Shown here in pieces: positions 35,594-45,046 of a stretch of 64,000 nucleotides of DNA. The DNA is taken from positions 1 to 64,000 of the forward strand of contig NZ_BCYY01000012.1 of assembly GCF_001598435.1 (NCBI RefSeq). The letters are read 5' to 3'. The notes beneath the pieces are model-generated. The model was given only the letters and a program-made list of their open reading frames with translations. It was not told where the DNA came from and did no database searches. This stretch comes from Sphingomonas pituitosa NBRC 102491. Lineage in GTDB: Bacteria > Pseudomonadota > Alphaproteobacteria > Sphingomonadales > Sphingomonadaceae. Position 1 is the stretch's first letter, and each line of letters starts with the position of its first letter. The position numbers and the translations under genes were made by a program.

Positions 35594-36511
35594 ATGTTGA
35601 GATCCGTTTTGCTTGCTGCTGCATGCAGCATCGCCGCGCCCGCGATGGCGCAGGTCCCCGCCTTTCCGGGATCGTTCAAGACGCAGGAGATCGCCACCAA
35701 CGGCGTGACCCTGCACGTCCGCATCGGCGGGCATGGCCCGGCGGTGCTGCTGCTCCACGGCTATGGCGAGACGGGCGACATGTGGGCGCCGCTCGCCGCG
35801 GCGCTGGCGGCGGACCATACCGTCGTCGTGCCGGACCTGCGCGGCATGGGGCTGTCCTCGCACCCGGCCGGCGGCTTCGACAAGCGGAACCAGGGGCGCG
35901 ACATGCAGGGCGTGCTGGCGACGCTGAAGGTGCAGACGTTCGACATCGTCGCGCACGACATCGGCAACATGGTCGGTTTCGCGCTGGCGACCGAGGTGCC
36001 GGATCGGGTCCGCCATCTCGTGATGATCGACGCGCCGGTGCCGGGCGTCGGCCCGTGGGACGAGATCCTGAAGAGCCCGCTGCTCTGGCACTTCCGGTTC
36101 GGCGGGCCGGACATGGAGCGGCTCGTCGCGGGGCGCGAGCGAATCTATCTCGACCGCTTCTGGAACGAGTTCTCCGCCAACCCGGCCCGGTTCGACGAGG
36201 CTTCGCGCCGGCATTATGCGGCGCTCTATGCGCGGCCGGGGGCCATGCGCTCGGGCTTCGCGCAGTTCGCTGCGTTCGATCAGGACGCCGCCGACAACCG
36301 GGCGTGGCTGGCAGGCGGCAACAAGCTCAAGATGCCGGTGCTCGCGCTGGGCGGTGCCAAGTCGTTCGGAGGCACCATGGCCGTGGTGATGCGCGCGGCC
36401 GCTACCAACGTGACGGAAGGCGTCGTGCCGGATTCCGGCCACTGGATCATGGAGGAGAATCCCGCCGGTACCGTCGCGCTGGTCAAGCCGTTCCTGGGGG
36501 CAGGCGAATGA
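35594..36511 (+). CDS. Exported alpha/beta hydrolase, epoxide hydrolase-like
   Basis: The product is 305 residues with signal peptide LRSVLLAAACSIAAPAMAQ; the start at 35594 fits this. The nucleophile position is Asp122 in AHDIGN rather than serine, as in epoxide hydrolases and haloalkane dehalogenases. HGYGETGDMW forms the oxyanion part, and the histidine is in PDSGHWIMEE. Epoxide or fluoroacetate-type dehalogenase activity is possible, and substrates cannot be told apart. The next gene starts inside its stop codon (ATGA). Confidence 0.9.
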   Translation: MLRSVLLAAACSIAAPAMAQVPAFPGSFKTQEIATNGVTLHVRIGGHGPAVLLLHGYGETGDMWAPLAAALAADHTVVVPDLRGMGLSSHPAGGFDKRNQGRDMQGVLATLKVQTFDIVAHDIGNMVGFALATEVPDRVRHLVMIDAPVPGVGPWDEILKSPLLWHFRFGGPDMERLVAGRERIYLDRFWNEFSANPARFDEASRRHYAALYARPGAMRSGFAQFAAFDQDAADNRAWLAGGNKLKMPVLALGGAKSFGGTMAVVMRAAATNVTEGVVPDSGHWIMEENPAGTVALVKPFLGAGE

Positions 36512-36963
36512 GCCGGCTGGTCCTCGCCGCCGCGATGCTCGCTACCGGCACCGCTCCGGCCGCCGACGTCCAGCAGGCACGGCTGACCCCGGCCGAGATC
36601 GCGGCGCTGCCCAAGGACGGCGCGGGGCCGGGCACCTCGGGCCTGACGGGCATTCGCACCACCGTGCTCGCCGGCGATCCTGCCAAGGCGGGGCCGTACA
36701 CGATCGAGCTGCGCGTGCCTGCACACACCAGCATCCAGGCGCATACGCATCGCGATGCGCGCACGGCGATCGTGGTCAGCGGCACCTGGTATTTCGGATA
36801 TGGAACGAAGGCCGATCCGGCGGTGGTGAAACGCCTGCCGCCGGGCAGCTTCTACAGCGAACCGGCCGCGGATCCGCATTTCGCGCTGACCCGCGATCAG
36901 CCTGCGGTCGTCTACATCACCGGCTGGGGCCCCACCGACACGGCATATGTCGCCAAGCCCTGA
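36508..36963 (+). CDS. Exported cupin-domain protein
   Basis: The product is 151 residues with signal peptide SRLVLAAAMLATGTAPAA. The cupin core includes HTSIQAHTHRDARTAIVVSGTWYFGYG, split over residues 72-98, giving a His-rich metal site, and PGSFYSEPAADPHFAL. It is translationally coupled to the exported hydrolase, so both probably act on one substrate in the periplasm. Specific chemistry is unknown. A YcaC-like gene follows 37 bases later. Confidence 0.87.
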   Translation: MSRLVLAAAMLATGTAPAADVQQARLTPAEIAALPKDGAGPGTSGLTGIRTTVLAGDPAKAGPYTIELRVPAHTSIQAHTHRDARTAIVVSGTWYFGYGTKADPAVVKRLPPGSFYSEPAADPHFALTRDQPAVVYITGWGPTDTAYVAKP

Positions 36964-37000
36964 CCGGCAGTTCCACCGTCCTCGAATGGGAGAAAACGCC

Positions 37001-37612
37001 ATGACGTCGCCCGCGCAGATCCGCGATCCCAAGGCGGACGATCTGCTCACGCCGCAGAATGCCGCGTTGCTGATCATCGATTTCCAGCCGGTACAGGTTG
37101 CCTCCATCGTTTCGATGGAGCGACGCGAACTGATCGCCAACGTCGTCGCCGTGGCCCGGTCGGCGACGCTGTACGGCGTGCCGGTGATCCTCTCCACCGT
37201 GAACGTCGCGACGGGGCGCAATGCGCCGACCATCCGCCAGCTCCAGGACGTGCTGCCCGGCGTCACGCCGATCGACCGCACCGCGATCAATGCGTGGGAA
37301 GACGAGGATTTCGTCGCCGCCGTCAAGGCGACCGGGCGGCGCAAGCTGATCATGGTGGCGCTGTGGACCGAAGTGTGCCTGGCATTCCCCGCGCTCGACG
37401 CGCTGCGCGAAGGGTTCAACGTCTATCCGGTCGTCGATGCGGTAGGCGGCACCTCGGACCTCGCGCATGCGGCGGGGCTCGCCCGCATCCAGCAGGCGGG
37501 CGGGCGGCCGATCACCTGGATCCAGCTGGTGTGCGAACTCCAGCGCGACTGGAACCGGTGGGAGACGGTGGAAGGCTTCAGCGACATCGTCTTCGCGTCG
37601 ATCCACCCGTGA
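37001..37612 (+). CDS. ycaC: YcaC-like isochorismatase-family hydrolase
   Basis: The product is 203 residues. Asp27 in LLIIDFQPVQ and Cys126 in LWTEVCLAFPAL are the expected catalytic pair. INAWEDEDFVAAVKATG and QLVCELQRDWNRWETVEG are very like E. coli YcaC. YcaC's substrate is not settled. The ATG at 37001 follows GGGAGAAAACGCC. It ends 15 bases from the convergent response regulator gene at 37628, which with its kinase may control this three-gene unit. It is a relative of the enzyme at 25396. Confidence 0.92.
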   Translation: MTSPAQIRDPKADDLLTPQNAALLIIDFQPVQVASIVSMERRELIANVVAVARSATLYGVPVILSTVNVATGRNAPTIRQLQDVLPGVTPIDRTAINAWEDEDFVAAVKATGRRKLIMVALWTEVCLAFPALDALREGFNVYPVVDAVGGTSDLAHAAGLARIQQAGGRPITWIQLVCELQRDWNRWETVEGFSDIVFASIHP

Positions 37613-37627
37613 CGGGAGCGCCGGCCC

Positions 37628-38269
37628 TCAGCGCTCGATATAACCGCGCCGGACCGCGACCATCGCGGCATGGGTACGGTCATGGACGTCGAGCTTCTCG
37701 AAGATCGTCTTCACGGCGGCCTTGATCGTGTCCACGGACAGCCGGAGCGTTCGGGCGATTTCCTTGTTCGACTGGCCTTCGCCGATCAGTCGCAGGATCG
37801 CGATCTCGCGTTCGACGAGCGGCGTGTCGAGCGCATGCTCGGCAAGCGCATGCGCGATGTCGGGAGAGACGATGCGACGTCCGGCATGGACCGCGCGGAT
37901 CGCATCGGCCAGTTCGGTCCGCACGCAGTTCTTGAGCAGATAGCCCGCAGCGCCGGCCCGCATCGCGCGGACGGCGGCGGCATCGCCCGCATAGGTGGTG
38001 AGGACGAGAATCCGCGCCTTGGGAGACAGCGCGCGGATCGCCTGGATCGCCTCGACGCCGTTCATGCCTTCCATGCGCACGTCCATCAGGGTTACGTCAG
38101 GACCCAGTTCCTTGAATTTGGCGACGGCTTCGGCCCCGTCGCCGGCTTCCCCGACCGCCTCCATGTCGCCGCAGCCGAGGAGCAGGCCGGTGATGCCGTC
38201 GCGCAGCATGGGGTGATCATCGACGATCAGCACGCGGATCGGCCTGGTCATGGTTGCAGCAGCCGTCAT
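37628..38269 (-). CDS. NarL/LuxR-family response regulator
   Basis: The product is 213 residues. The receiver has the acidic pair in LIVDDHP, Asp63 in TLMDVRM, and a GYLLKN lysine. The LuxR HTH lies at about 148-208 (LVEREIAILRLIGEGQSNKEIARTLRLS in two halves). The ATG at 38269 follows AGGAGGGTGCG and overlaps the kinase stop by four bases, so the kinase at 38266-41343 is its partner. Target genes are probably the convergent hydrolase-cupin-ycaC unit and perhaps the related module at 25396. Confidence 0.95.
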   Translation of the reverse strand: MTAAATMTRPIRVLIVDDHPMLRDGITGLLLGCGDMEAVGEAGDGAEAVAKFKELGPDVTLMDVRMEGMNGVEAIQAIRALSPKARILVLTTYAGDAAAVRAMRAGAAGYLLKNCVRTELADAIRAVHAGRRIVSPDIAHALAEHALDTPLVEREIAILRLIGEGQSNKEIARTLRLSVDTIKAAVKTIFEKLDVHDRTHAAMVAVRRGYIER

Positions 38270-41200
38270 CGCACCCTCCTGATGCGCGCCCACCAACGAC
38301 GTCGTCCCGGCAGATAGGCAACCCGCCCGGGGACCGTCAGCACCAGCTCGCTACCATGATCGGGAAGGGGGCGAAGCGCAAGCGTTCCCCGTAGCTTGCG
38401 GGCGCGTTCGCGCATGCCGCGCAACCCGAAATGGCCGGCCTTGCCCGTCTCGGCCACGACCGGATCGATCCCGACCCCGTCGTCGATGATCCGCAGGCGC
38501 AAGCGGCGACCATAGCCAATCTCGACGCCGACGCGCGTGGCGCCGGCATGCCGCCGAACATTGGCCAGCGCTTCACCGGCGATGCGGACGATTTCATCGA
38601 GCGCCAGCGGTTCGATCCGGCGGCGCCGGCCGCTTTCGGAAACCGTCACCTCCACGCCCGGCTCGAACCATTGCTGTGCGACGAGATCGCGCAGCAGCGG
38701 CTCCAGCGCATCGTGCTGCCGCGATCGCAGATCCTGCACGCGGTCACGCCCCTCCGCGATCACCTGGTCGGCCACGTCGAGCGCCTGCAGCAGCGATCCT
38801 CGCGCCGGCTGCTGGGCGGGCAGTTCGTTCACCACGCGCTGGAAACGCAAGGTCACCGACTGGATGCCCTGGAGCAGCGTGTCGTGCAGTTCGCGCGCGA
38901 TCCGCTCGCGCTCCTCGAAGCGGTCGGTCATCCGCAGCCGGATCCGCGCCGCCACTGCCCGCAGACGGAGCACATAGCCTCCCCACAGGAGCCCGAGCAG
39001 CGCGGCGGCACAGAGCAGCTTGAACGGCGTGCTCTGCCAGAAGGTGGGGCGAATCTCGAAGTCCAGCGCCGCACCGGTCCGGTTCCAAACCCCGTCGGCG
39101 TTCGCCGCGACGACGCGGAAGCGATACCGCCCGGGCTCCAGGTTCGTGTAGCTCGCCATGCGCCGCGCGCCTGCATCCACCCAGTCGGCGTCCACGCCGT
39201 CCAGCCGGTAGCGGAAGCGAACGCGCTGCGGCACGATGAAGCTCAGGCCGGCATAGCGGATGTCGAGCGCGCGGGTCCCGGCGGGCAGGACCAGATCGGC
39301 AGGGTCCCGCCAGCGCAGCGTGCCGCTGGCGAGAGAACGGATAACCACGGGCGGCGCCAACGGATTCGATGCAAGCGCGACGGGCGCGAAATAGGCGGCG
39401 CCCTGGCGATTGAGGAACCACACCCGGCCATCGCCGCCGAGCGCTGCCTGCAGGCCGGAAAATCCGCTGTGCTGGGCGGGACTGATCAGCCCGTCCCGCG
39501 TATCGAAAAGCCTTCGCGGCAAAGGGGCGCCAGGGGCACGAAACGCTTGGTCCAGATCGGCGGTGGCGAGCCGCGAAATGCCGGTCCGCGCGATCAGCCA
39601 GGTTTCTCCCCGATCGGTTTGCACCAGCCCCCGCAGCCAGGCGAGCCACGGAAATCGCGTTTCCGAAAGCCGTTCCAATCGACCCGCGCGCAGGCGGACC
39701 AGACCGCGGTCGTCGCTGAGGAACAGGTCCGTCAAACCGGCGGCGAGCATGGTACTCGAACCGCTTTTCGCATGCAGGGAAAGCCGGTCTCCCTGCAGCG
39801 TGCCCAGCCCGCCCTTGGTCGTGAAGGCGATATCGCCGCCCCGTGTCGCGACGAGATCCCATACCCGCTGCTGCCCGAGAATACCGCCTGCCACATGCCA
39901 TCCGGCCGCATCCCGCCAGCGCAGCGGCTGGCCGAGCAAGCCGACCCACAATCGACGTCGGCCATCCTCCGCGCAGTTCATCGGCGGCATCGGGCCCGGA
40001 TACGGCCGCGTGCGCTCGAGACGTTCCCCATCGGCGTGCAGGGTCTGTGCCTGCTGAACGACCCACACGCCTCCCTGCCGCGCGGTGCATATGGCCGTAT
40101 CGCCTTCGCTGGTCTTCGCGATGCGCTGGGGCAGGCCGCCCGGCGCGACGCGGTACAAGGTGGCGCGCGCGTGGATATAGACGCTTCCGTCATTCGCCTG
40201 GGCAATCGACAGTCCGTGGAGCGGATCGGGCGGCACCATCTCCTCCTGCGTCGCGCTCGCGCGGCGGAATTGATCGATGCCTGCATCCGTTGCGAACCAG
40301 ACGCTTCCTTCACGATCGACGAGCGTCGCGTGCGTGATGTCGGCGCTCAGGCCGTCAGCGGCGGTAAATGCAAAGGCCGGGGAGGGGGCGGGGCGGGAGG
40401 GTTGGGGGACATAGGATAGGCCATCGGTTTCACTGGTCCGCCACAAGCCGCCCGCCCGGTCGAAAACGAGTTGTGCGGTCCGCACGTTGCCGGAAATCGG
40501 AAGGACCGCCGCGCGCTCGGGCCTGTTTCCGTCCCGATCGACGAGGATGCGCGCGCCGCGCCGATCGGAAAGCCACAGCGCGCCGCTTGGATCGACGCCA
40601 ATCCGCGGCAGGCTTGCAATCTGGTCGGGCAGGAGGTGGAAGCGGTTCGCCCCCGGCTTCAAATACGCGACGGATCCGCTTTTCCCGTCGGCATGGGTCA
40701 GCGCGATCCAGAGCGTTCCATCCCTGGTCGTCGCGACACCCATCACGGCACCGGGCGGCATTGCCAGCGTTGCACCCACCGACTCCCAACGCCCTGCGCG
40801 CAGGCGACGCAACTGCCCGTCGAACCTCGACGAGGCGAACCACATGGTACCATCCGCGCCTTCCGTCATGGCGCCGATGGCAGCCGGGGGATCGGGCATG
40901 CCCACGTCCACCAACTGCCCGTTGCGATAGACGGCGACACCCGCAGCGCCGTTGAGGCCAACCCACAATTCGCCGGCACGGCTCACCATCAGGCCGACAG
41001 GATCGAGGCGCTTTTTCGCCGCGCCAGCGGGCCAGTCGATGCGTTCGAACGTCACGCCATCGAAGCGATGAAGCCCGTCGCTCGTCAGCCACAGATAGCC
41101 GTCCGGCGTCTGGGCCATCTTGAACACGCCATTGGGCGCGCCTTCGTCTGCGCCCCAGCGCACATGCTTGAACCCGGCGAAGCCGGGCGGAGGCTCCTGC

Positions 41201-41343
41201 GCGGAGGCGGATCCGATCGACAATAGTGCGGCGCAGCCAGCGGAAGTCGCCTGCCAACCCCCGCGACCCGGCCTCAGCCACCGCTGGAGGAACGCTCCGC
41301 CCCGCCATTTCACCAAGCGCTGCCCCCCCCGAGCCCATTGCAC
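38266..41343 (-). CDS. Two-component-propeller sensor histidine kinase (HisKA_3)
   Basis: The product is 1025 residues from a GTG; the exact start is uncertain because no ATG precedes the signal-like segment ending SIGSASAQ. Residues about 50-660 form a periplasmic beta-propeller sensor with repeated DGTLWIA, DGTMWFA, EGSVWFAT and GELWVG blades. A Y_Y_Y domain follows (RFRYRLDGVDADWVDAG), then a membrane helix at about 775-792. The HisKA_3 dimerisation helix has His820 in ELHDTLLQG, and the HATPase part has DDGVGID and GHFGLRGM. Such kinases usually sense glycans or other extracellular compounds in the periplasm. Coupled to the regulator at 37628. Confidence 0.95.
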   Translation of the reverse strand: MQWARGGQRLVKWRGGAFLQRWLRPGRGGWQATSAGCAALLSIGSASAQEPPPGFAGFKHVRWGADEGAPNGVFKMAQTPDGYLWLTSDGLHRFDGVTFERIDWPAGAAKKRLDPVGLMVSRAGELWVGLNGAAGVAVYRNGQLVDVGMPDPPAAIGAMTEGADGTMWFASSRFDGQLRRLRAGRWESVGATLAMPPGAVMGVATTRDGTLWIALTHADGKSGSVAYLKPGANRFHLLPDQIASLPRIGVDPSGALWLSDRRGARILVDRDGNRPERAAVLPISGNVRTAQLVFDRAGGLWRTSETDGLSYVPQPSRPAPSPAFAFTAADGLSADITHATLVDREGSVWFATDAGIDQFRRASATQEEMVPPDPLHGLSIAQANDGSVYIHARATLYRVAPGGLPQRIAKTSEGDTAICTARQGGVWVVQQAQTLHADGERLERTRPYPGPMPPMNCAEDGRRRLWVGLLGQPLRWRDAAGWHVAGGILGQQRVWDLVATRGGDIAFTTKGGLGTLQGDRLSLHAKSGSSTMLAAGLTDLFLSDDRGLVRLRAGRLERLSETRFPWLAWLRGLVQTDRGETWLIARTGISRLATADLDQAFRAPGAPLPRRLFDTRDGLISPAQHSGFSGLQAALGGDGRVWFLNRQGAAYFAPVALASNPLAPPVVIRSLASGTLRWRDPADLVLPAGTRALDIRYAGLSFIVPQRVRFRYRLDGVDADWVDAGARRMASYTNLEPGRYRFRVVAANADGVWNRTGAALDFEIRPTFWQSTPFKLLCAAALLGLLWGGYVLRLRAVAARIRLRMTDRFEERERIARELHDTLLQGIQSVTLRFQRVVNELPAQQPARGSLLQALDVADQVIAEGRDRVQDLRSRQHDALEPLLRDLVAQQWFEPGVEVTVSESGRRRRIEPLALDEIVRIAGEALANVRRHAGATRVGVEIGYGRRLRLRIIDDGVGIDPVVAETGKAGHFGLRGMRERARKLRGTLALRPLPDHGSELVLTVPGRVAYLPGRRRWWARIRRVR

Positions 41344-41603
41344 ACTGCCCCCAGCCGCCTGAAATTGCCGCGAATCAGGGAACTATCAGGCACTACCCCC
41401 ACGCGCCAGTTTTCCCATCCGGATCGCCGGGCAGCGGCAATGGCCCCGCCTGGAAGGTTCCTGGCACCGCACAATCAGAAGCAGCAGAGGTCGCGGCTTG
41501 ACGCGAACCACCGGTCATTCCGCAGCGCGACCAGCAAGATCGGCAGGCTGGGGTACGGCGCGGGTTTTCCTTCCCTGTTGATATCCGGGCGCGAGCGAGG
41601 TCC

Positions 41604-42710
41604 CTAGTCCGCGAGCGGGCCGTGTCCGAGCCTCGGCAGCACGTGCCGGGCGAACAGGTCCGCTTCGGCCGCGTGCGGGTAGCCGGAGAGGATGAACGCC
41701 TCGATCCCCAGCGCGCGATAGGCGTTGAGCTTGGCGAGCACCTGGTCCGGATCGCCGACGATCGCGGCGCCGCAGCCGGAGCGGGCGCGGCCAATGCCGG
41801 TCCAGAGATGGTCCTCGGCATAGCCGTCCCCCGCCGCCGCTTCGCGCAACTCGGCCTGGCGGCGGACGCCGGCCGACTGGGCGTCGAGTGAGCGGGCACG
41901 GATCGCTTCGCCTTGCGCCGCATCGAGATGCGAGAGCAGCCGGTCGGCGGCGGTGCGCGCCTCGGCCTCGGTCTCGCGCACCACGACATGAACGCGGTAG
42001 CCGAAACGCAGGGTGCGGCCACGCCGGGCGGCGCGCGCGCGCAGGTCGTCCAGCGTGGCGGCGACGGCGTCCATGCGATCCGGCCACATCAGGTAGACGT
42101 CCGCGCCTTCCGCTGCGGCCTCGCGCGCATCTTCCGACAGCCCGCCGAAATAGAGCTGCGGCGCGCGGCCCGAGACGGTGGTGATGCGCGGCGGATCGAC
42201 CTTGAGCTGCCAGAACTCGCCCTGGTGATCGAGCGCCTCGCCGTTCAGCAGCGTCTTCAGGATGTGCATTGCCTCGATCGTGCGGCGGTAGCGGGGCGCG
42301 GAGGCGAGCGTCTCGCCCGGCAGGTCCGAGGAGATGATGTTGACCGCCAGGCGGCCGCCGAGGATCCGGTCGATCGTCGCGATCTGGCGGGCGAGCTGGG
42401 GCGGCCAGCTCTCGCCTACCCGCACCGCCATCAGCAGGCGGATGCGGCGCACCAGCGTGGCGATCGCGGCGGCGAAGGCGGTGGTGTCGATGCCCAGCGC
42501 ATAGCCGGAGGGCAGCAGGATATTGTCGAACCCGGCGCTTTCCGCCGCCAGCACGATGTCGCGGCAATGTTCCCAGCTGGAGAGCAGCCGCGGATCGGGC
42601 TGGCCGAGGAATTGATAGTCATCGTCGCACAGGGCGGAAAACCAGCTCACTTCGCAGCGGGGAAGTTGTTCTTGCTTGCCGGATGCGGCTGCGTCGGGAT
42701 GGGTGGTCAT
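41604..42710 (-). CDS. SsuD-like FMNH2-dependent monooxygenase (LLM class)
   Basis: This 368-residue bacterial luciferase-fold protein aligns in my reading with alkanesulfonate monooxygenase SsuD along its length: LLPSGYALGIDT, LDRILGGRLAVNI-type region, PQLYFGGLSEDAREAAAE, GYRVHVVVRETEAEA, and the C-terminal ILSGYPHAAEADLF. SsuD oxidises sulfonates to aldehyde and sulfite using FMNH2. The SsuD active-site Cys54 is not conserved here, and no flavin reductase gene is nearby. Its start is only 24 bases from the divergent Gfo/Idh gene. Sulfonate substrate is inferred from family and island context. Confidence 0.88.
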   Translation of the reverse strand: MTTHPDAAASGKQEQLPRCEVSWFSALCDDDYQFLGQPDPRLLSSWEHCRDIVLAAESAGFDNILLPSGYALGIDTTAFAAAIATLVRRIRLLMAVRVGESWPPQLARQIATIDRILGGRLAVNIISSDLPGETLASAPRYRRTIEAMHILKTLLNGEALDHQGEFWQLKVDPPRITTVSGRAPQLYFGGLSEDAREAAAEGADVYLMWPDRMDAVAATLDDLRARAARRGRTLRFGYRVHVVVRETEAEARTAADRLLSHLDAAQGEAIRARSLDAQSAGVRRQAELREAAAGDGYAEDHLWTGIGRARSGCGAAIVGDPDQVLAKLNAYRALGIEAFILSGYPHAAEADLFARHVLPRLGHGPLAD

Positions 42711-42734
42711 GAATCAAAGCCTCTGGAGAAGAGT

Positions 42735-43838
42735 ATGGCGTCGCGAATTCGGTACGGTCTGGTCGGGTGCGGGATGATGGGGGTGGAGCATATCCGCAAT
42801 CTCGCGATCACGCCGGGGGCGGAGCTGGTGGCGATCGCGGACCCGGTCGAGACGTCGCTCGGCTGGGCGCGCGACGCGCTGGGCGGCAAGGCAAGGCACG
42901 TGACCGCCTACCGGGACGCCGAGGCGCTGGCGAAGCATGACGGGCTCGACGCGGTGATCGTCGCGAGCCCGAACTTCACCCATCGCGACGCGGTGGCGCC
43001 GCTGTTCGATGCCGGCCTGCACATCCTGTGCGAAAAGCCGCTGGCGACGACGATCGAGGACGCCCGCTGGATCGCCGAGCGTGCCGCGCGCCATGATGCG
43101 GTGTTCTGGACGGCGATGGAATATCGCTACATGCCGCCGGTCGCGGCGCTGATCGCGGGCGTGCACGGCGGCGACATCGGCCGGCTGCGCATGCTGGCGA
43201 TGCGCGAGCACCGCTTCCCGTTCCTGGTGAAGGTCGGCGACTGGAACCGCTTCGCCCGCAACACCGGCGGCACGATGGTGGAGAAATGCTGTCATTTCTT
43301 CGACCTGATGCGGTTCATCGTGCGGTCCGAGCCGGTGCGCGTGTTCTGCTCGGGCGGGCAGGACGTGAACCATCTCGACGAACGCTATGACGGGCGGGCG
43401 CCCGACATCGTCGACAACAGCTACACCGTGGTCGACTTCGCCGACGGCACGCGGGCGCTGCTCGACCTGTGCATGTTCGCCGAAGGGGCGGAGGAGCAGG
43501 AGGAGATCGTCGCGACCGGCGATGTCGCGCGGCTCGACGTGAGCATTCCGGGCAGCGTGCTGACGCTTTCCCCGCGCACCGGCTTCGGCAACCCCAAGGC
43601 GCCCGAGCGCCGCACGATTGCGGTCGATCCGGCAGCGCTGGCGGCAGGATCGCACCATGGCTCGACCTTCTACCAGCATCAGGCCTTTGCCCGCGCGGTG
43701 CGGGGGCAGGGGCCGGTGGAAGTGACCGCCGAGGACGGGCTGAAGGCCGTCGCCATCGGCATGGCGGCGGAGATCAGTCTGCGGGAACACCGGGTGGTCG
43801 ACATGGCCGAGCTGCTGGGTCAGCCCGCGTCCGCATAG
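42735..43838 (+). CDS. Gfo/Idh/MocA-family oxidoreductase
   Basis: The product is 367 residues. The NAD(P)-binding turn is YGLVGCGMMGVEH and the catalytic-lysine motif is LCEKPLA; the histidine region TMVEKCCHFFDLMRF matches the family. It oxidises sugars, inositols or related polyols. The ATG follows CTGGAGAAGAGT. It is the only plus-strand gene of the island, and its 3' end overlaps the convergent permease gene by 19 bases. A role on the carbon skeleton left after sulfur removal is plausible but unproven. Confidence 0.92.
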   Translation: MASRIRYGLVGCGMMGVEHIRNLAITPGAELVAIADPVETSLGWARDALGGKARHVTAYRDAEALAKHDGLDAVIVASPNFTHRDAVAPLFDAGLHILCEKPLATTIEDARWIAERAARHDAVFWTAMEYRYMPPVAALIAGVHGGDIGRLRMLAMREHRFPFLVKVGDWNRFARNTGGTMVEKCCHFFDLMRFIVRSEPVRVFCSGGQDVNHLDERYDGRAPDIVDNSYTVVDFADGTRALLDLCMFAEGAEEQEEIVATGDVARLDVSIPGSVLTLSPRTGFGNPKAPERRTIAVDPAALAAGSHHGSTFYQHQAFARAVRGQGPVEVTAEDGLKAVAIGMAAEISLREHRVVDMAELLGQPASA

Positions 43839-45046
43839 GCGGTGCGCGGCAGGATCCAGCGCACCAGCAGCGCGCCTGCGAGATAGGAAAAGGCGGCAAT
43901 CCAGAACATCGGCGCATAGCCATGGCCATTGTCGAGCGACCAGCCCGCCAGCTCGAGAATGGCCATGCCGGCGAGATTGCCGGCAAAGGCGCCGATGCCG
44001 ATCACCGAACCGACGCGGTTGGCGGGAAAGATGTCGGTCGCGAGGCCGAACACGTTGGTCGAGAAGCCCTGGTGCGCGAACAGCGCGAGGCCGAGCAGCA
44101 GCGCGGCCACCCAGGGATTGCTCGCCACCAGCACCAGCGGGATCGGCAGCACCAGCAGCGCATAGCCGAGCAGCGTCGCCTGGCGCATCTTCTGCGGCGC
44201 CCAGCCGCGCGCGAGCAGCCAGCCCGGCAGCCAGCCGCCGCTGATCGCCCCCAGCGCAGCGAGGCTGTAGGCCAGCGCCACCGGCAGGCCCAGCGCGCCC
44301 TGCTCCAGCCCGAACTGGCGGTGGAACAGGTCCGGCGTCCAGAACAGCAGGAACCACCAGACCTGGTCGCTCAGCACCTTGGCGACGGCGATGGCGAGCG
44401 TCCGCCGGTCGCGCAGCAGGTGCAGCCACGGCACCTCGGAACGCGGGCCCCGCACGCCGGCGGCGGCGGGCACGTAGCGCAGCCACACCGCGACCCAGAC
44501 GAGGCCCAGCCCGCCCGCGATCAGGAAGCTGCCCTTCCACCCGACCACCAGCGCCAGTGCCGGGATCAGCAAGGGCGTGAGGATCGCGCCGAAATTGGGC
44601 GCGGTGTTGCCGATGCCCAGCGCGCGCGAGCGCTCGGCGGGCGGGAAGAAGGTCGCGGCGGACTTCACCGCAGCCGGGGTGCCGATCGACTCCGCTGCGC
44701 CCAGCACGGCGCGGGCGGCAACGAACTGGGTGACGGTGGTGGCGAAGGCGTGCGCCATGCCGGCGACGCTCCACAAGGCCACGCCCAGCGCGAAGCCGCG
44801 CCGCAAGCCCACCCGGTCGAGGAACCAGCCGGTGCCGAGAAATGCCAGCGCCGCCGCGAACTGGAAGGCCGAGGCCATGTGCGCATAGTCGCGGTCGGAC
44901 CAGTGGAACTCGCCCTGCAGCATCGGCTTCAACAGCGCGAGGATCTGCCGGTCGACATAGTTCAGCATCACCGCGCCGAACACGAGCGCGAGGATCGCCC
45001 AGCGACCCTGCGCCCCGGCGGTGGTGTCAGTAGCGGATGCGCGCAT
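43820..45046 (-). CDS. MFS transporter, hexuronate/ACS type
   Basis: The product is 408 residues with about 12 hydrophobic helices. ILALVFGAVMLNYVDRQILA at the start and GWFLDRVGLRRGF between helices 2 and 3 are typical of the anion:cation symporter family, which takes up hexuronates, galactonate and other organic anions. ARAVLGAAESIGTPAA is another family segment. Its start overlaps the TonB receptor's 3' end by 20 bases, so the pair probably serves one import route: receptor in the outer membrane, permease in the inner membrane. Confidence 0.92.
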   Translation of the reverse strand: MRASATDTTAGAQGRWAILALVFGAVMLNYVDRQILALLKPMLQGEFHWSDRDYAHMASAFQFAAALAFLGTGWFLDRVGLRRGFALGVALWSVAGMAHAFATTVTQFVAARAVLGAAESIGTPAAVKSAATFFPPAERSRALGIGNTAPNFGAILTPLLIPALALVVGWKGSFLIAGGLGLVWVAVWLRYVPAAAGVRGPRSEVPWLHLLRDRRTLAIAVAKVLSDQVWWFLLFWTPDLFHRQFGLEQGALGLPVALAYSLAALGAISGGWLPGWLLARGWAPQKMRQATLLGYALLVLPIPLVLVASNPWVAALLLGLALFAHQGFSTNVFGLATDIFPANRVGSVIGIGAFAGNLAGMAILELAGWSLDNGHGYAPMFWIAAFSYLAGALLVRWILPRTAYADAG

